A DNA stretch of 25,169 nt, from IMG/VR virus record IMGVR_UViG_3300010885_040599, positions 1 through 25,169 of that record; one strand, written 5' to 3'. How positions within the stretch are numbered: position 1 is the stretch's first letter; every line of letters starts with the position of its first letter. The notes under the pieces were generated by a model, which saw only the letters and a list, made by a program, of their open reading frames with translations, had not been told where the DNA came from and made no database searches. The position numbers and the translations under genes were made by a program. Below, piece by piece: positions 13,534 through 20,232 of the stretch. This stretch comes from a virus.

Positions 13534-13842
13534 TTACCTTCTTTTTGTTCTAAAGGGATCTTGAAGCCCAAAAACGATAGTGCATTCAAACTCTTCTGGC
13601 GTGATGTAATCGTTGTTAGTAAAACACTGCAAAACATCTACGGCTGTTGCGCGGTTATAAGCGACTTTAAATTGTTTCGGCCCGGCAGGTGTGTCCAGCC
13701 GATACTCAGTAATATCGTGGAGCGTAACCACTTCCGGGATAGCAATAACGTCTGCATACTCTGCGCTCAGCTCTTTTATTTTGTCGAGCGCTGTCAAGAT
13801 GCGTTCTTTGTCAGCTGCGTGTTCGTCATCGGTGTACTTCAT
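13534..13842 (-). CDS. Hypothetical protein, 102 aa
   Basis: Unrecognised. I chose the ATG at 13842 because it overlaps the previous stop as ATGA and has AGGG just upstream; a GTG two codons earlier is the alternative. The protein begins MKYTDDEHAADKERILTALD, contains VIAIPEVVTLHDITEYRLDT and ends basic (DPFRTKRR). No domain motif is visible. It lies immediately upstream of the Ycf35-like gene and could belong to the same module. Confidence 0.6.
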   Translation of the reverse strand: MKYTDDEHAADKERILTALDKIKELSAEYADVIAIPEVVTLHDITEYRLDTPAGPKQFKVAYNRATAVDVLQCFTNNDYITPEEFECTIVFGLQDPFRTKRR

Positions 13843-14123
13843 GAGCACCCTATAACTAGTGCAGTTGTTTCAACCCAGACATGTGCGCCGCAACTCAGCG
13901 GCTTGTCTGGCGAGTAAAAAACTTTTGATGGACCACGAATTTCAACTGTGCCGCAGCGGTATGACTTGTTGCGCCACTGAATAGTTGTGACTGCTTCTTT
14001 GGCGCCCGTCTTTTTGTTGCTGCGAATGATGTGCTGATTAACGTGAATTCGTTTGATAGTGCCGGCCGGGAAAACGCGGTTACACGCTTCCGCCGACCCG
14101 GTGGGGCATACGGCTGTCGCCAT
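13839..14123 (-). CDS. Small conserved phage protein ('RIHVNQHIIR' family), 94 aa
   Basis: The protein has 94 residues. KRIHVNQHIIRSNKKTG, VEIRGPSKVFYSPDKPLSCG and AHVWVETTALV correspond to a small beta-rich family I have seen in many phages and prophages (pattern I.V.QH.I+.N...., GPS.V.Y.PDKPLSCGA.VW.ET). Its function is unknown. TAGGAG lies 5 nt upstream of the ATG and directly touches a 20-bp palindrome, so translation or transcription may be controlled there. It is the first gene of the AAA+ operon. Confidence 0.8.
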   Translation of the reverse strand: MATAVCPTGSAEACNRVFPAGTIKRIHVNQHIIRSNKKTGAKEAVTTIQWRNKSYRCGTVEIRGPSKVFYSPDKPLSCGAHVWVETTALVIGCS

Positions 14124-14135
14124 GGGAACTCCTAA

Positions 14136-14155
14136 GCAATTCCAGCTGGAATTGC
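14136..14155. repeat. 20-bp perfect palindrome next to an SD sequence
   Basis: GCAATTCCAGCTGGAATTGC is a perfect palindrome. Its lower end touches the TTAGGAG SD (14135-14129) of the gene at 13839-14123. The position suggests an operator for a dimeric regulator. Alternatively, the stem could form in mRNA and influence ribosome access. Confidence 0.6.
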
Positions 14156-14161
14156 GGGCTA

Positions 14162-14178
14162 TCGGACAGCGTGTCCGA
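14162..14178. repeat. Inverted repeat TCGGACA-GCG-TGTCCGA
   Basis: A perfect 7-bp inverted repeat with a 3-nt centre, 6 nt beyond the 20-bp palindrome in the same gap. It could be a second operator or part of an RNA structure. No U tract follows it. Confidence 0.5.
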
Positions 14179-14201
14179 CGCGATAAAGATATCCGGCCCG
14201 C

Positions 14202-14259
14202 CGCCGCCCTTGGGGTATGCTTGCCGCTTTATCAGTGCGGGGCAAGACCAAGGGCGGCG
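14202..14259. repeat. Large nested inverted repeat in the operon leader
   Basis: CGCCGCCCTTGG (14202-14213) and CCAAGGGCGGCG (14248-14259) are perfect 12-bp arms. Inside, CTTGCC (14220-14225) pairs with GGCAAG (14241-14246), with possible GC pairs further in. The result is a long two-part hairpin. It lies between the 3' end of the acidic HTH gene and the AAA+ operon. Without a U tract it is not a typical terminator; a structured leader RNA, cruciform or protein-binding site is possible. Confidence 0.6.
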
Positions 14260-14285
14260 AGCGAGTGGACACGTGGGTACTACGC

Positions 14286-15137
14286 TCAGTGCGCCATCAT
14301 GGCGCCGAGCTGCTTATGGGCCGACAGGATCTCGCCTGCCGAGTCATAGCAGCCGCCGCAGGCCGCGAGGAACGCGGAAGCGGCCTTCAACTGATCCATG
14401 GGCAGCGCGGACACAGTGCCGGTTGCCGGACGGGCCTTGGGCGCAACACGCTGCGTCTCCGCCGTGGTCTTCTTGACCTTGTTGGCTACGCGGCTCTTGT
14501 CCTCGCCCGCAGCGACGAGCTTCTTGCCGCCGCGCGAGGCGCCGCCCAAACCGGCCTTCTTCAACAGCTGGCTTACTTGCGCCGGGCTGACTTCGATCTT
14601 CCGCTTGGCAAGGGCGGCGACAATATCGACACCACGAACGGAATCGCCAGAGGCCTTCCGCTTTGCAATCTCGTCACGGATGTGGTCAGCGCCGCTTTTC
14701 TTCTCGGACATGTTGGATACCTTCTTTTTTGCGCCAGCGGTTACGGGAGCTGGCGCGGAATCTTCGTCTTCAGCCACTTCGGCTTCGACTTCACCGTCTT
14801 CGGCAACGTCGCCGTCTTCGGGTGCGTAACCATCAACTTCTTCTTCGGCGTCTTCTTCGTCATCAGCTTCTTCAGCTTCATCTTCGAGATACGCTTCGTC
14901 ATCACCATCTTCTTCCAGAAGTTCAGTTCCGTCTTCGGCAACTACTTCTGACTCTTCAAGCTCAGCATCGACGTCCGAGTCGGTATCGTCATCTTCGTCG
15001 GCCAACATCCGTTTTGTCCTTTCTTCCTTCTTCGCTTCTTTTACTGGGGCTGGTTTGCTGCCGCTCAGATTGGGCAGCGGTTTTCCCCACAAGTTTGCAG
15101 GGCTGATGAATCCACCAACCTCTGTCTTCTTTGCCAT
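14286..15137 (-). CDS. Acidic-linker protein with HTH-like domain
   Basis: The protein has 283 residues. A short basic N-terminus (1-45) precedes a very acidic, low-complexity stretch (about 47-127, mostly Asp/Glu). Residues about 150-196 (HIRDEIAKRKASGDSVRGVD then IVAALAKRKIEVSPAQVSQL) look like a winged-helix or helix-turn-helix unit, followed by a Lys-rich linker. The C-terminal SALPMDQLKAASAFLAACGG then CYDSAGEILSAHKQLG is a helical module I recall after such HTHs in planctomycete-type proteins. The protein probably binds DNA and may interact through its acidic part. It has AGGAGG 5 nt before the ATG and a candidate promoter, so it probably starts a transcript. Confidence 0.7.
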   Translation of the reverse strand: MAKKTEVGGFISPANLWGKPLPNLSGSKPAPVKEAKKEERTKRMLADEDDDTDSDVDAELEESEVVAEDGTELLEEDGDDEAYLEDEAEEADDEEDAEEEVDGYAPEDGDVAEDGEVEAEVAEDEDSAPAPVTAGAKKKVSNMSEKKSGADHIRDEIAKRKASGDSVRGVDIVAALAKRKIEVSPAQVSQLLKKAGLGGASRGGKKLVAAGEDKSRVANKVKKTTAETQRVAPKARPATGTVSALPMDQLKAASAFLAACGGCYDSAGEILSAHKQLGAMMAH

Positions 15138-15184
15138 ACGTTCCTCCTGCTGTGCCGGCGGCTAATTCCGTGCCGGCTAACTTT

Positions 15185-15212
15185 ACGATACGCGCCTGAA
15201 AACAAAAATCAA
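15185..15212 (-). promoter_or_regulatory. Candidate sigma70-like promoter
   Basis: On the minus strand TTGATT (15212-15207) and TATCGT (15190-15185) are separated by 16 nt, with 4 of 6 matches each. Transcription would begin about 40 nt upstream of the ATG at 15137. It lies in the 94-nt gap before the acidic HTH gene, which has a strong SD. A weak stem (CTTAGC/GCTAGG) just upstream may end the transcript of the previous gene. Confidence 0.4.
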
Positions 15213-15231
15213 CCGCCTAGCAAAATATTCG

Positions 15232-15543
15232 CTAAGGGTGTGTTTTTGACGCTCTAAAATAGAAATAGAGCCGCGGCTCATCATTGAACAAGACTGTGCC
15301 ACGAAAGCTGGTTATCTTGTCAATTACGTGCACGTAGGGCGGTTCAAAGTGCGATACCTCGAAATGCTGCAACAGCTCTTCGCTATTCCAGACGCGACCT
15401 TCGCCGTAGTAGTCTTCGAGGATGGCGCGCAATTCACCGCTGTCAAGATGCGCAAATTGATTTTTGAATATTTGCGCAACGATGTCATGCGGTGGATTGA
15501 TATCAAATCCCGTTGTGGGGATCTCGGCGTTATTCTGACTCAT
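15232..15543 (-). CDS. Hypothetical protein, 103 aa
   Basis: I chose the ATG at 15543 (MSQNNAEIPTTGFDINPPHD); a TTG eight codons earlier is possible and neither start has a good SD. The C-terminal half (EELLQHFEVSHFEPPYVHVI then DKITSFRGTVLFNDEPRLYF) follows a pattern I recall in planctomycete proteins: '+ELL..F.V..F..P.V.V..K..G..G.+.F...PR.YF.F'. Function unknown. It overlaps the upstream gene by 14 nt. Confidence 0.6.
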   Translation of the reverse strand: MSQNNAEIPTTGFDINPPHDIVAQIFKNQFAHLDSGELRAILEDYYGEGRVWNSEELLQHFEVSHFEPPYVHVIDKITSFRGTVLFNDEPRLYFYFRASKTHP

Positions 15544-15928
15544 TGCTGCTGGTTGGATTAGGTGCAAGTTTGTTGAGTTCTTCTAGTTGTGTTTGTACTT
15601 GCGCGGATATTTGTGCAGCGTAGCGCTCATAGGCGCCAAGCTGTCCAACCAAATCGCGGTGGATGTCGACATTAAAAACTGCAAGCCGTTTGAGCGTTGC
15701 CAGCAGACTTGCAACATACGGCGGCTGTTGATTTTTCAAATGCAGCAAACCGGCCGGCATGTTCTCTGGCTGGTTTTCCCAGATCGGAACAATTGCGATG
15801 CCGTGCAACTCGGGCACCGCGGTTATGATATTACTGCAGAAATCTTCGACATGTTTGACGAATTCTGCGTCAAACGGCAAGCGGGTTGGATTACTTGTCT
15901 GATTCTCGGGTTGCTGAGCCGCTTCCAT
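15530..15928 (-). CDS. Conserved hypothetical protein, 132 aa
   Basis: The start is the ATG at 15928 with GGAG upstream (MEAAQQPENQ). The middle (DFCSNIITAVPELHGIAIVP, IWENQPENMPAGLLHLKNQ, PPYVASLLATLKRLAVFNVD then IHRDLVGQL) matches a small family I associate with planctomycetes (VPEL.G+AV+P.W...P...P.GLL.L....PPY...LL.L..RL..F..D+HRDL). The C-terminus is a helical Gln/Glu segment. Function unknown. It overlaps the membrane protein gene upstream by 38 nt and the next gene by 14 nt. Confidence 0.65.
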   Translation of the reverse strand: MEAAQQPENQTSNPTRLPFDAEFVKHVEDFCSNIITAVPELHGIAIVPIWENQPENMPAGLLHLKNQQPPYVASLLATLKRLAVFNVDIHRDLVGQLGAYERYAAQISAQVQTQLEELNKLAPNPTSSNESE

Positions 15929-16295
15929 GCAAAAAATCTCCAAAAAGATCGGGGCTGTACTTTGCTGCCTCGGGGAGTAGGCTGTCAATAATGTTCCCCA
16001 GCCGCGTCGCGGCGAGGCTGTAGATTACCACTCGCACGATTACGTGCAAGATGCCGCCGCACCAATTGCCCGCTACCAACAGCAGGAACAGATACAGCGG
16101 GACGTGATAGGACTTGCAGAACGGGCAATTGATCAGCTCTAGCAGCCGACCTTTGACCGATTCTCGCGGCGTAACGTCCTGCAGCGCTTGCGCGTACGCC
16201 CGCGCCGTATCGAAGAGCGAGCCCTTGTGCCAGACTTCAATGACGGCACCGGCTGCAAAAACTACTGCAAAAAAATCAAACGGCGTTAGATCCAT
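15891..16295 (-). CDS. Membrane protein with CPFC motif (DUF1360-like)
   Basis: The protein has 134 residues from the ATG at 16295, with GGAAG 6 nt upstream. Hydrophobic segments lie at about 6-22 (FDFFAVVFAAGAVIEVW), about 67-80 (VPLYLFLLLVAG) and about 84-105 (GGILHVIVRVVIYSLAATRL). ELINCPFCKSYHVPLY between them recalls DUF1360-type membrane proteins (CPFC followed by a membrane segment). The family function is unknown. The Cys pair could bind metal or form a disulfide. It overlaps another small membrane protein gene by 20 nt at its start. Confidence 0.7.
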   Translation of the reverse strand: MDLTPFDFFAVVFAAGAVIEVWHKGSLFDTARAYAQALQDVTPRESVKGRLLELINCPFCKSYHVPLYLFLLLVAGNWCGGILHVIVRVVIYSLAATRLGNIIDSLLPEAAKYSPDLFGDFLHGSGSATRESDK

Positions 16296-16479
16296 GTTGC
16301 TTCCGTGCTTTCGATTTAGGTGCTGCTGTGTAACCGCGCATGAAACATGCGCCAGTGTATATTGCTGCACCTGCTGCGAAAAGCCCGATCACGCCTAGTT
16401 CTGGCAGCGCCACCAATCCGCCTAAAAGCAGAATGGCCGCGTAGCCGCTAAACGTGTCGTTCGGGTTTGGTTTTGCCAT
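16276..16479 (-). CDS. Small two-segment membrane protein
   Basis: The protein has 67 residues. Two hydrophobic stretches (GYAAILLLGGLVALPEL, about 12-28, and GVIGLFAAGAAIYTGACF, about 29-46) are joined by a very short turn, and the C-terminus is basic (PKSKARKQHG). This is the form of a class II holin or a small accessory membrane protein. No lysin gene is nearby, so a lysis role is only a possibility. AGGCG lies upstream of the ATG. Confidence 0.6.
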   Translation of the reverse strand: MAKPNPNDTFSGYAAILLLGGLVALPELGVIGLFAAGAAIYTGACFMRGYTAAPKSKARKQHGSNAV

Positions 16480-16485
16480 GTTCGC

Positions 16486-16710
16486 CTACGAGCTGTAATT
16501 GTCGCCATACGGCCACACCTCGGTGCGTGTTGTGTCTGGGACATTGGGGTTATTTAAGAAACTGGGTAGCGGGAGCGGCGGTTCAAGTTTAAGATGATTG
16601 ACCGCGTTGTCCGGCAGGTAAATTTGCGGTCCGGGGCCTCGGCGTGTACCTTCGACGTACAATTGGCGCCGTTCTTGATAAAGTTTCGCGGAACGTCCAA
16701 CAGTGGCCAT
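16486..16710 (-). CDS. Hypothetical protein, 74 aa
   Basis: I chose the ATG at 16710 (MATVGRSAKLYQERRQLYVE) because GAGGG lies about 6-8 nt upstream; a GTG at 16761 would add 17 residues. The protein is basic at the N-terminus and Pro-rich at the C-terminus (PPLPLPSFLNNPNVP). I recognise no family. It may be disordered. Confidence 0.6.
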   Translation of the reverse strand: MATVGRSAKLYQERRQLYVEGTRRGPGPQIYLPDNAVNHLKLEPPLPLPSFLNNPNVPDTTRTEVWPYGDNYSS

Positions 16711-16769
16711 GTTTAGTCCCTCTTGGCGGTGTGGCGGGTCACCGTTTAGTATACCCGTCACCTTGCCGC

Positions 16770-16940
16770 TTACTTTCTGGTTTTTTCTTTGATGGTTGCC
16801 GCGGTTACCGCAAACAGGCTACCGAGCACGTACGACAGGCCTTTCAGCCCTTCTACAAATACTTGCCCAGTGTAGTTTACGCTATCCTCGACCCATTGAA
16901 ATTCCCAGTTGTTGTTATCGTCATTGTTATAGTGGTTCAT
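16770..16940 (-). CDS. Small hypothetical protein, 56 aa
   Basis: I chose the ATG at 16940 (MNHYNNDDNNNWEFQWVEDS), whose codon overlaps the ATG of the divergent terminase gene (CATG at 16938-16941). AGG lies about 8 nt upstream. A GTG at 16982 would add a hydrophobic N-terminus (GIFVALSALLGLIM), making a signal-anchored version possible. The C-terminal half is hydrophobic to amphipathic (GLSYVLGSLFAVTAATIKEK). Function unknown. Confidence 0.5.
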   Translation of the reverse strand: MNHYNNDDNNNWEFQWVEDSVNYTGQVFVEGLKGLSYVLGSLFAVTAATIKEKTRK

Positions 16941-18852
16941 GATCAAACCTAATAAAGCTGATAAGGCGACGAATATACCCACAGCGGGTATACGGTCGCT
17001 TATGGATGACCTACTGTCTATCGACGTTACTGATCAAGCGTCGGTGCATGCCAGAGCTGCGGTACTCAAAGAGCTAGCGGGGCGGCACGCGTTCCCGTCC
17101 CTTGAGCCTTTGTTACCGCTCGTTCTGAACCTCAACGGTAAGCCTTACACCATAAAAGATCACTTCGCTTTTTCCCCCCTTTTTAGGGTATTAACACCCA
17201 AGAATCAGGTGTGGTGTACGGGCCGTCAGGTATCGAAGTCAACATCGCTTGCGGCGCATGGTGTTGTATTTTCTAACGCGGTGCCATTCTTTAAAACACT
17301 GTATATCACTCCTCGGTTTGAGCAGGTTCGAAGGTTTAGTAACAACTACGTTCGTCCGTTCGTTGACCTGTCTCCAATCAAATCGCAGTGGAGCGGTACG
17401 AGTACGGAGAATTCTGTATTGCAGCGTTCGTTCAAGAACAACTCGATGATGTTGTTCAGCTTTGCGCTGCTCGATGCTGATAGAGTCCGCGGTGTGTCTG
17501 CTGACCGCGTGTGCATCGACGAAGTTCAGGACATGGACCCAGACCATGTACCTATCATTCAAGAAACAATGTCGTATAGTCGTTGGGGGACCAGCTATTA
17601 CACGGGGACGCCAAAAACTTTAGACAACTTAATTTACGGATTATACAAACGCTCCTCGCAGGCTGAGTGGTTTATACCGTGTGAGTCTTGCAAGCACTGG
17701 AACATTCCAGCGCTGGAGCATGATCTTGACGCCATGATCGGTGACTACAACATTCACATCAGCGAGAAACAACCGGGCACGGTCTGTGCGAAATGCCGCA
17801 AACCAGTTAACCCTAGGCACGGGCGCTGGGTACACAGATTCCCCGAGCGCCGTTGGCAATTTGCTGGTTATCACGTTCCGCAGATTATTCTGCCGCTGCA
17901 TTTTGCCGACCCGGAAAAGTGGTCGACTTTGTTATTAAAACGGGAGGGCTATGGAAACATGACCCAAGCCCAGTTCTATAACGAAGTCATGGGCGAAAGC
18001 GTCGACACCGGGCAAAAGCTCATCAGCGAAACAGATTTGAAGGCTGCGTGTTTACTTGACTGGGAAAACAAGAAAGAACCTGAGCCGGCGTGTTTCAAAA
18101 ACTTAAGCGACTACAAACATCGCATACTGGCGATTGACTGGGGCGGCGGCGGTGAAGCAGGTATCAGCTTTACCGTATTGTCTGTCATGGGCTTTCGACC
18201 AGACGGCACAATTGATGTTATCTGGGCCAAACGTTTGCTCATTGGCGGCGACCATCTTGCGGAAGCCGTCGAGTGCATGAAGTGGTCCAACTTGTTCAAG
18301 TGCGACTTCGTAGCCCATGACTATACCGGCGCCGGCACCGTGCGTGAGACAGTTATGGTTCAAGCCGGGTTTAACCTTGACCGTGTAATGGCCATGCGGT
18401 TAGTTCGCTCGGCCGCGCAGGACTTGTTGGTGTACAAGCCGCCGACCGAGATTAACCACAGAGCGCACTACAGTCTTGATAAGACCAGATCGCTTTTGTA
18501 TACGTGCCAAGCTATCAAGCTGAAGCAGGTCCGGTTTTTCCAGTACGATCGTATCTCGCAGGAAATGCCGGGCCTGATCTCTGACTTCTTGGCGCTGGTC
18601 GAAAACAAGGCCGACTCACGCACGAGTAGTGATATCTATACCATTACCCGGAATGTGCTTCTGACCGACGACTTTGCGCAGGCCGTGAATCTGGGCTGCG
18701 CTGCCCTCTGGCATATCAACGACGCGTGGCCCAACTTCGCCGCTATTGCTGGCGTTGCCCGAATAACCGAACGGCAAGCTGCGGCAGAACGCATTGATGA
18801 CGACGATTGGGCTGACGACGCCATCGGCAACAATTTCTTTGGCGGTTACTAG
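16939..18852 (+). CDS. terL: Phage terminase large subunit
   Basis: The protein has 637 residues and would package DNA into the capsid: an ATPase motor plus a cutting nuclease. The P-loop-like CTGRQVSKST (93-102, K100), Walker B RVCIDEVQDMD (190-200, D194/E195) and a YYTGTP coupling motif (220-225) are present. A zinc-ribbon insertion has C248, C251, C283 and C286. The RNase-H-fold nuclease shows D400 (ILAIDWGG), D461 (VAHDYTGAG) and D577/D578 (LLTDDFAQA), so all acidic residues appear kept. The annotated ATG has no SD; M22 (17002) is an alternative. It is the only plus-strand gene. No small subunit is recognisable nearby. The zinc ribbon suggests a GpA-like branch, with low certainty. Confidence 0.93.
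   Translation: MIKPNKADKATNIPTAGIRSLMDDLLSIDVTDQASVHARAAVLKELAGRHAFPSLEPLLPLVLNLNGKPYTIKDHFAFSPLFRVLTPKNQVWCTGRQVSKSTSLAAHGVVFSNAVPFFKTLYITPRFEQVRRFSNNYVRPFVDLSPIKSQWSGTSTENSVLQRSFKNNSMMLFSFALLDADRVRGVSADRVCIDEVQDMDPDHVPIIQETMSYSRWGTSYYTGTPKTLDNLIYGLYKRSSQAEWFIPCESCKHWNIPALEHDLDAMIGDYNIHISEKQPGTVCAKCRKPVNPRHGRWVHRFPERRWQFAGYHVPQIILPLHFADPEKWSTLLLKREGYGNMTQAQFYNEVMGESVDTGQKLISETDLKAACLLDWENKKEPEPACFKNLSDYKHRILAIDWGGGGEAGISFTVLSVMGFRPDGTIDVIWAKRLLIGGDHLAEAVECMKWSNLFKCDFVAHDYTGAGTVRETVMVQAGFNLDRVMAMRLVRSAAQDLLVYKPPTEINHRAHYSLDKTRSLLYTCQAIKLKQVRFFQYDRISQEMPGLISDFLALVENKADSRTSSDIYTITRNVLLTDDFAQAVNLGCAALWHINDAWPNFAAIAGVARITERQAAAERIDDDDWADDAIGNNFFGGY
16974..16992. promoter_or_regulatory. Inverted repeat TATACCC-N5-GGGTATA
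   Basis: A perfect 7-bp inverted repeat lies inside the first codons of terL if translation starts at 16939, or just before the alternative ATG at 17002. The core GTATACCCG is also present at 16749-16757 on the plus strand and at 16993-16985 on the minus strand. It may be an operator near the divergent start, but the evidence is only the repeated word. Confidence 0.35.
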
Positions 18853-19181
18853 TAGATCCGCCAACAGACTTCGCGCAGATACTCTTTGACCAGCTCCAGA
18901 TCTCTGACGGGCGTGGCTTCGATATTCTGCACGACGATTAGCGCGGCGTCATGAAGCGCCTGTGCCGCTTCTGTGCAGTCCATGCTCTGCGTGTACAGCT
19001 GCCAAGTGGTACCAGTCTTCGGAACATAAGGCCCTTTACCGTGAACCGCGGCGTCGATTAACTCCTGAAATACGGAGTCTGGTTCAGTGTCGTTTGCGCC
19101 GAACTCCCGGTACTTGCTCTGCGTCTTTTCAAACTCTTTGATCAACGCTTTGATTGCTTCCAGTGGGACGTTCATTGTCAT
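18849..19181 (-). CDS. Hypothetical protein, 110 aa
   Basis: Unrecognised. The protein is probably helical: MTMNVPLEAIKALIKEFEKT at the N-terminus, a Gly/Pro/Thr middle with a Trp (GKGPYVPKTGTTWQLYTQSM), then DCTEAAQALHDAALIVVQNI. Its stop codon (TAG) shares the CTAG at 18849-18852 with the stop of terL, so the genes converge with no space for a terminator. AAGG lies upstream but far from the ATG (about 13 nt), so a downstream Met is possible. Confidence 0.6.
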   Translation of the reverse strand: MTMNVPLEAIKALIKEFEKTQSKYREFGANDTEPDSVFQELIDAAVHGKGPYVPKTGTTWQLYTQSMDCTEAAQALHDAALIVVQNIEATPVRDLELVKEYLREVCWRIY

Positions 19182-19198
19182 TGGCGTTTACTACCTTG

Positions 19199-19639
19199 CT
19201 AGTTATTAGACGGCTCAGTGCGCTTGTTTTTGTGCGCCAGCGCCTCTTCGCGACCCTTCTCGGTTACAGAGAAAGTGAAATCATTCGCTTCTCCATCAAA
19301 CGCGCATTCTAAATACCCCAGCTTTACGCCAAGCTGCACTACGTTGGATTCAATACGGGTCATCAGCGCCTTGAACATCTTGCGCATCTGATTATTGAAC
19401 TCTTCTTCTGTCTCGCCACCGATGGCGTAAAACCCGTTACCATTCAGCGCGCTGTGTTCTTTGACGATGGCTTCCGTCTCGTCAAGTGACAGAAAAACGT
19501 GCTGCTCTTCTGAGATCTCTTTGGGTATACAGTAGTTCATCTCAGCCACAGTCTTTGCGAATAGCGTCAGCGCATAGTCACGTAACATAGTGATAGTGCC
19601 GCCCATGATCTTGCTGTCTTCATTTTCTTCGTTAGACAT
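19199..19639 (-). CDS. Hypothetical acidic protein, 146 aa
   Basis: I chose the ATG at 19639 (MSNEENEDSKIMGGTITMLR), with AGGAG 7 nt upstream. The protein is acidic and helical, with KEISEEQHVFLSLDETEAIV, ETEEEFNNQMRKMFKALMTR and a C-terminal part resembling a small sensor or winged domain (VQLGVKLGYLECAFDGE, then FTFSVTEKGREEALAHK). The final 'VTEKGREEAL' resembles the end of winged-helix DNA-binding domains, so DNA binding is possible but unproven. It overlaps the upstream gene by 8 nt. Confidence 0.6.
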   Translation of the reverse strand: MSNEENEDSKIMGGTITMLRDYALTLFAKTVAEMNYCIPKEISEEQHVFLSLDETEAIVKEHSALNGNGFYAIGGETEEEFNNQMRKMFKALMTRIESNVVQLGVKLGYLECAFDGEANDFTFSVTEKGREEALAHKNKRTEPSNN

Positions 19640-19946
19640 TGAGGTTCTCCTGAAGTCGTGCAGCGGCAACGACGGCGTCATACCGCCCCTTGGCAATGAT
19701 ACGTTCGCGAGCAGCCTCGCGCAGCTTTTTCAGATGGTCTGCGTAGACATCGTCGGTATTCACCATCGCTTCGGCGCTGGAGAAGCTGTGGGGCTTCCCG
19801 GTCAGCTTGTTGTCGCCGCTACCCATGATGTGCTCGACGGCGTTCAGCTTGACGACGTGCCGGTTGTCTTCCAGCTCCATCTCGCGGGTTACAGCGTCAG
19901 CCAGAGCGACTGCAGCCTGTTCGATCTTGTTTGCGTAATTACTCAT
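19632..19946 (-). CDS. Conserved phage protein ('GKPHSFSSAE' family), 104 aa
   Basis: I chose the ATG at 19946, with GAGGAG 7 nt upstream. MSNYANKIEQAAVALADAVT, MELEDNRHVVKLNAVEHIMG, NKLTGKPHSFSSAEAMVNTD and VYADHLKKLREAARERIIAK match a small helical family common in phages (pattern N.LTGK.HS.SSAE..V..D..Y). Its function is not known to me. It overlaps both neighbours by 8 nt, which indicates coupled translation. Confidence 0.8.
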   Translation of the reverse strand: MSNYANKIEQAAVALADAVTREMELEDNRHVVKLNAVEHIMGSGDNKLTGKPHSFSSAEAMVNTDDVYADHLKKLREAARERIIAKGRYDAVVAAARLQENLNV

Positions 19947-20232
19947 CGGTTTTCTCCTCAAGGTCGTATTTGCGGGCTATTTCTGTAACAACTTGTTCTA
20001 TATCGGAAACCGCCGTGTCAAAGCGGCGGATTACTTCGTCAGGATCGTCGGACTCGTCCTCTGCTTCAAATAACAAAAAGGCGAACAGCGTATCGCCGCA
20101 AGCGAGAACGCCTTTGTTGCCGCCCATTCGTTTTTTATAGGCGGCAAAGGTTTCGTTTTCTTCGGGCGGTTCCAACGCGAGCAGGTCTGACCCGGGATAC
20201 GCGTCATAGATATCTTTAGGTGTGACGTTCAT
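19939..20232 (-). CDS. Hypothetical acidic protein, 97 aa
   Basis: Unrecognised. The protein begins MNVTPKDIYDAYPGSDLLAL, has an acidic EPPEENETFAAYKKRMGGNK region, a hydrophobic LFAFLLFEAEDESDDPDEVI segment and a helical end with many Asp/Glu. The ATG overlaps the stop of the upstream gene (ATGA). No enzymatic motif is visible. Confidence 0.65.
   Translation of the reverse strand: MNVTPKDIYDAYPGSDLLALEPPEENETFAAYKKRMGGNKGVLACGDTLFAFLLFEAEDESDDPDEVIRRFDTAVSDIEQVVTEIARKYDLEEKTDE

Noticed and set aside
14217-14951. Long plus-strand frame opposite the acidic HTH gene
   Set aside because: The Phe/Ile/Val-rich translated stretch is the antisense reading of Glu/Asp codons (GAA/GAC), not a membrane protein. 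No SD is present.
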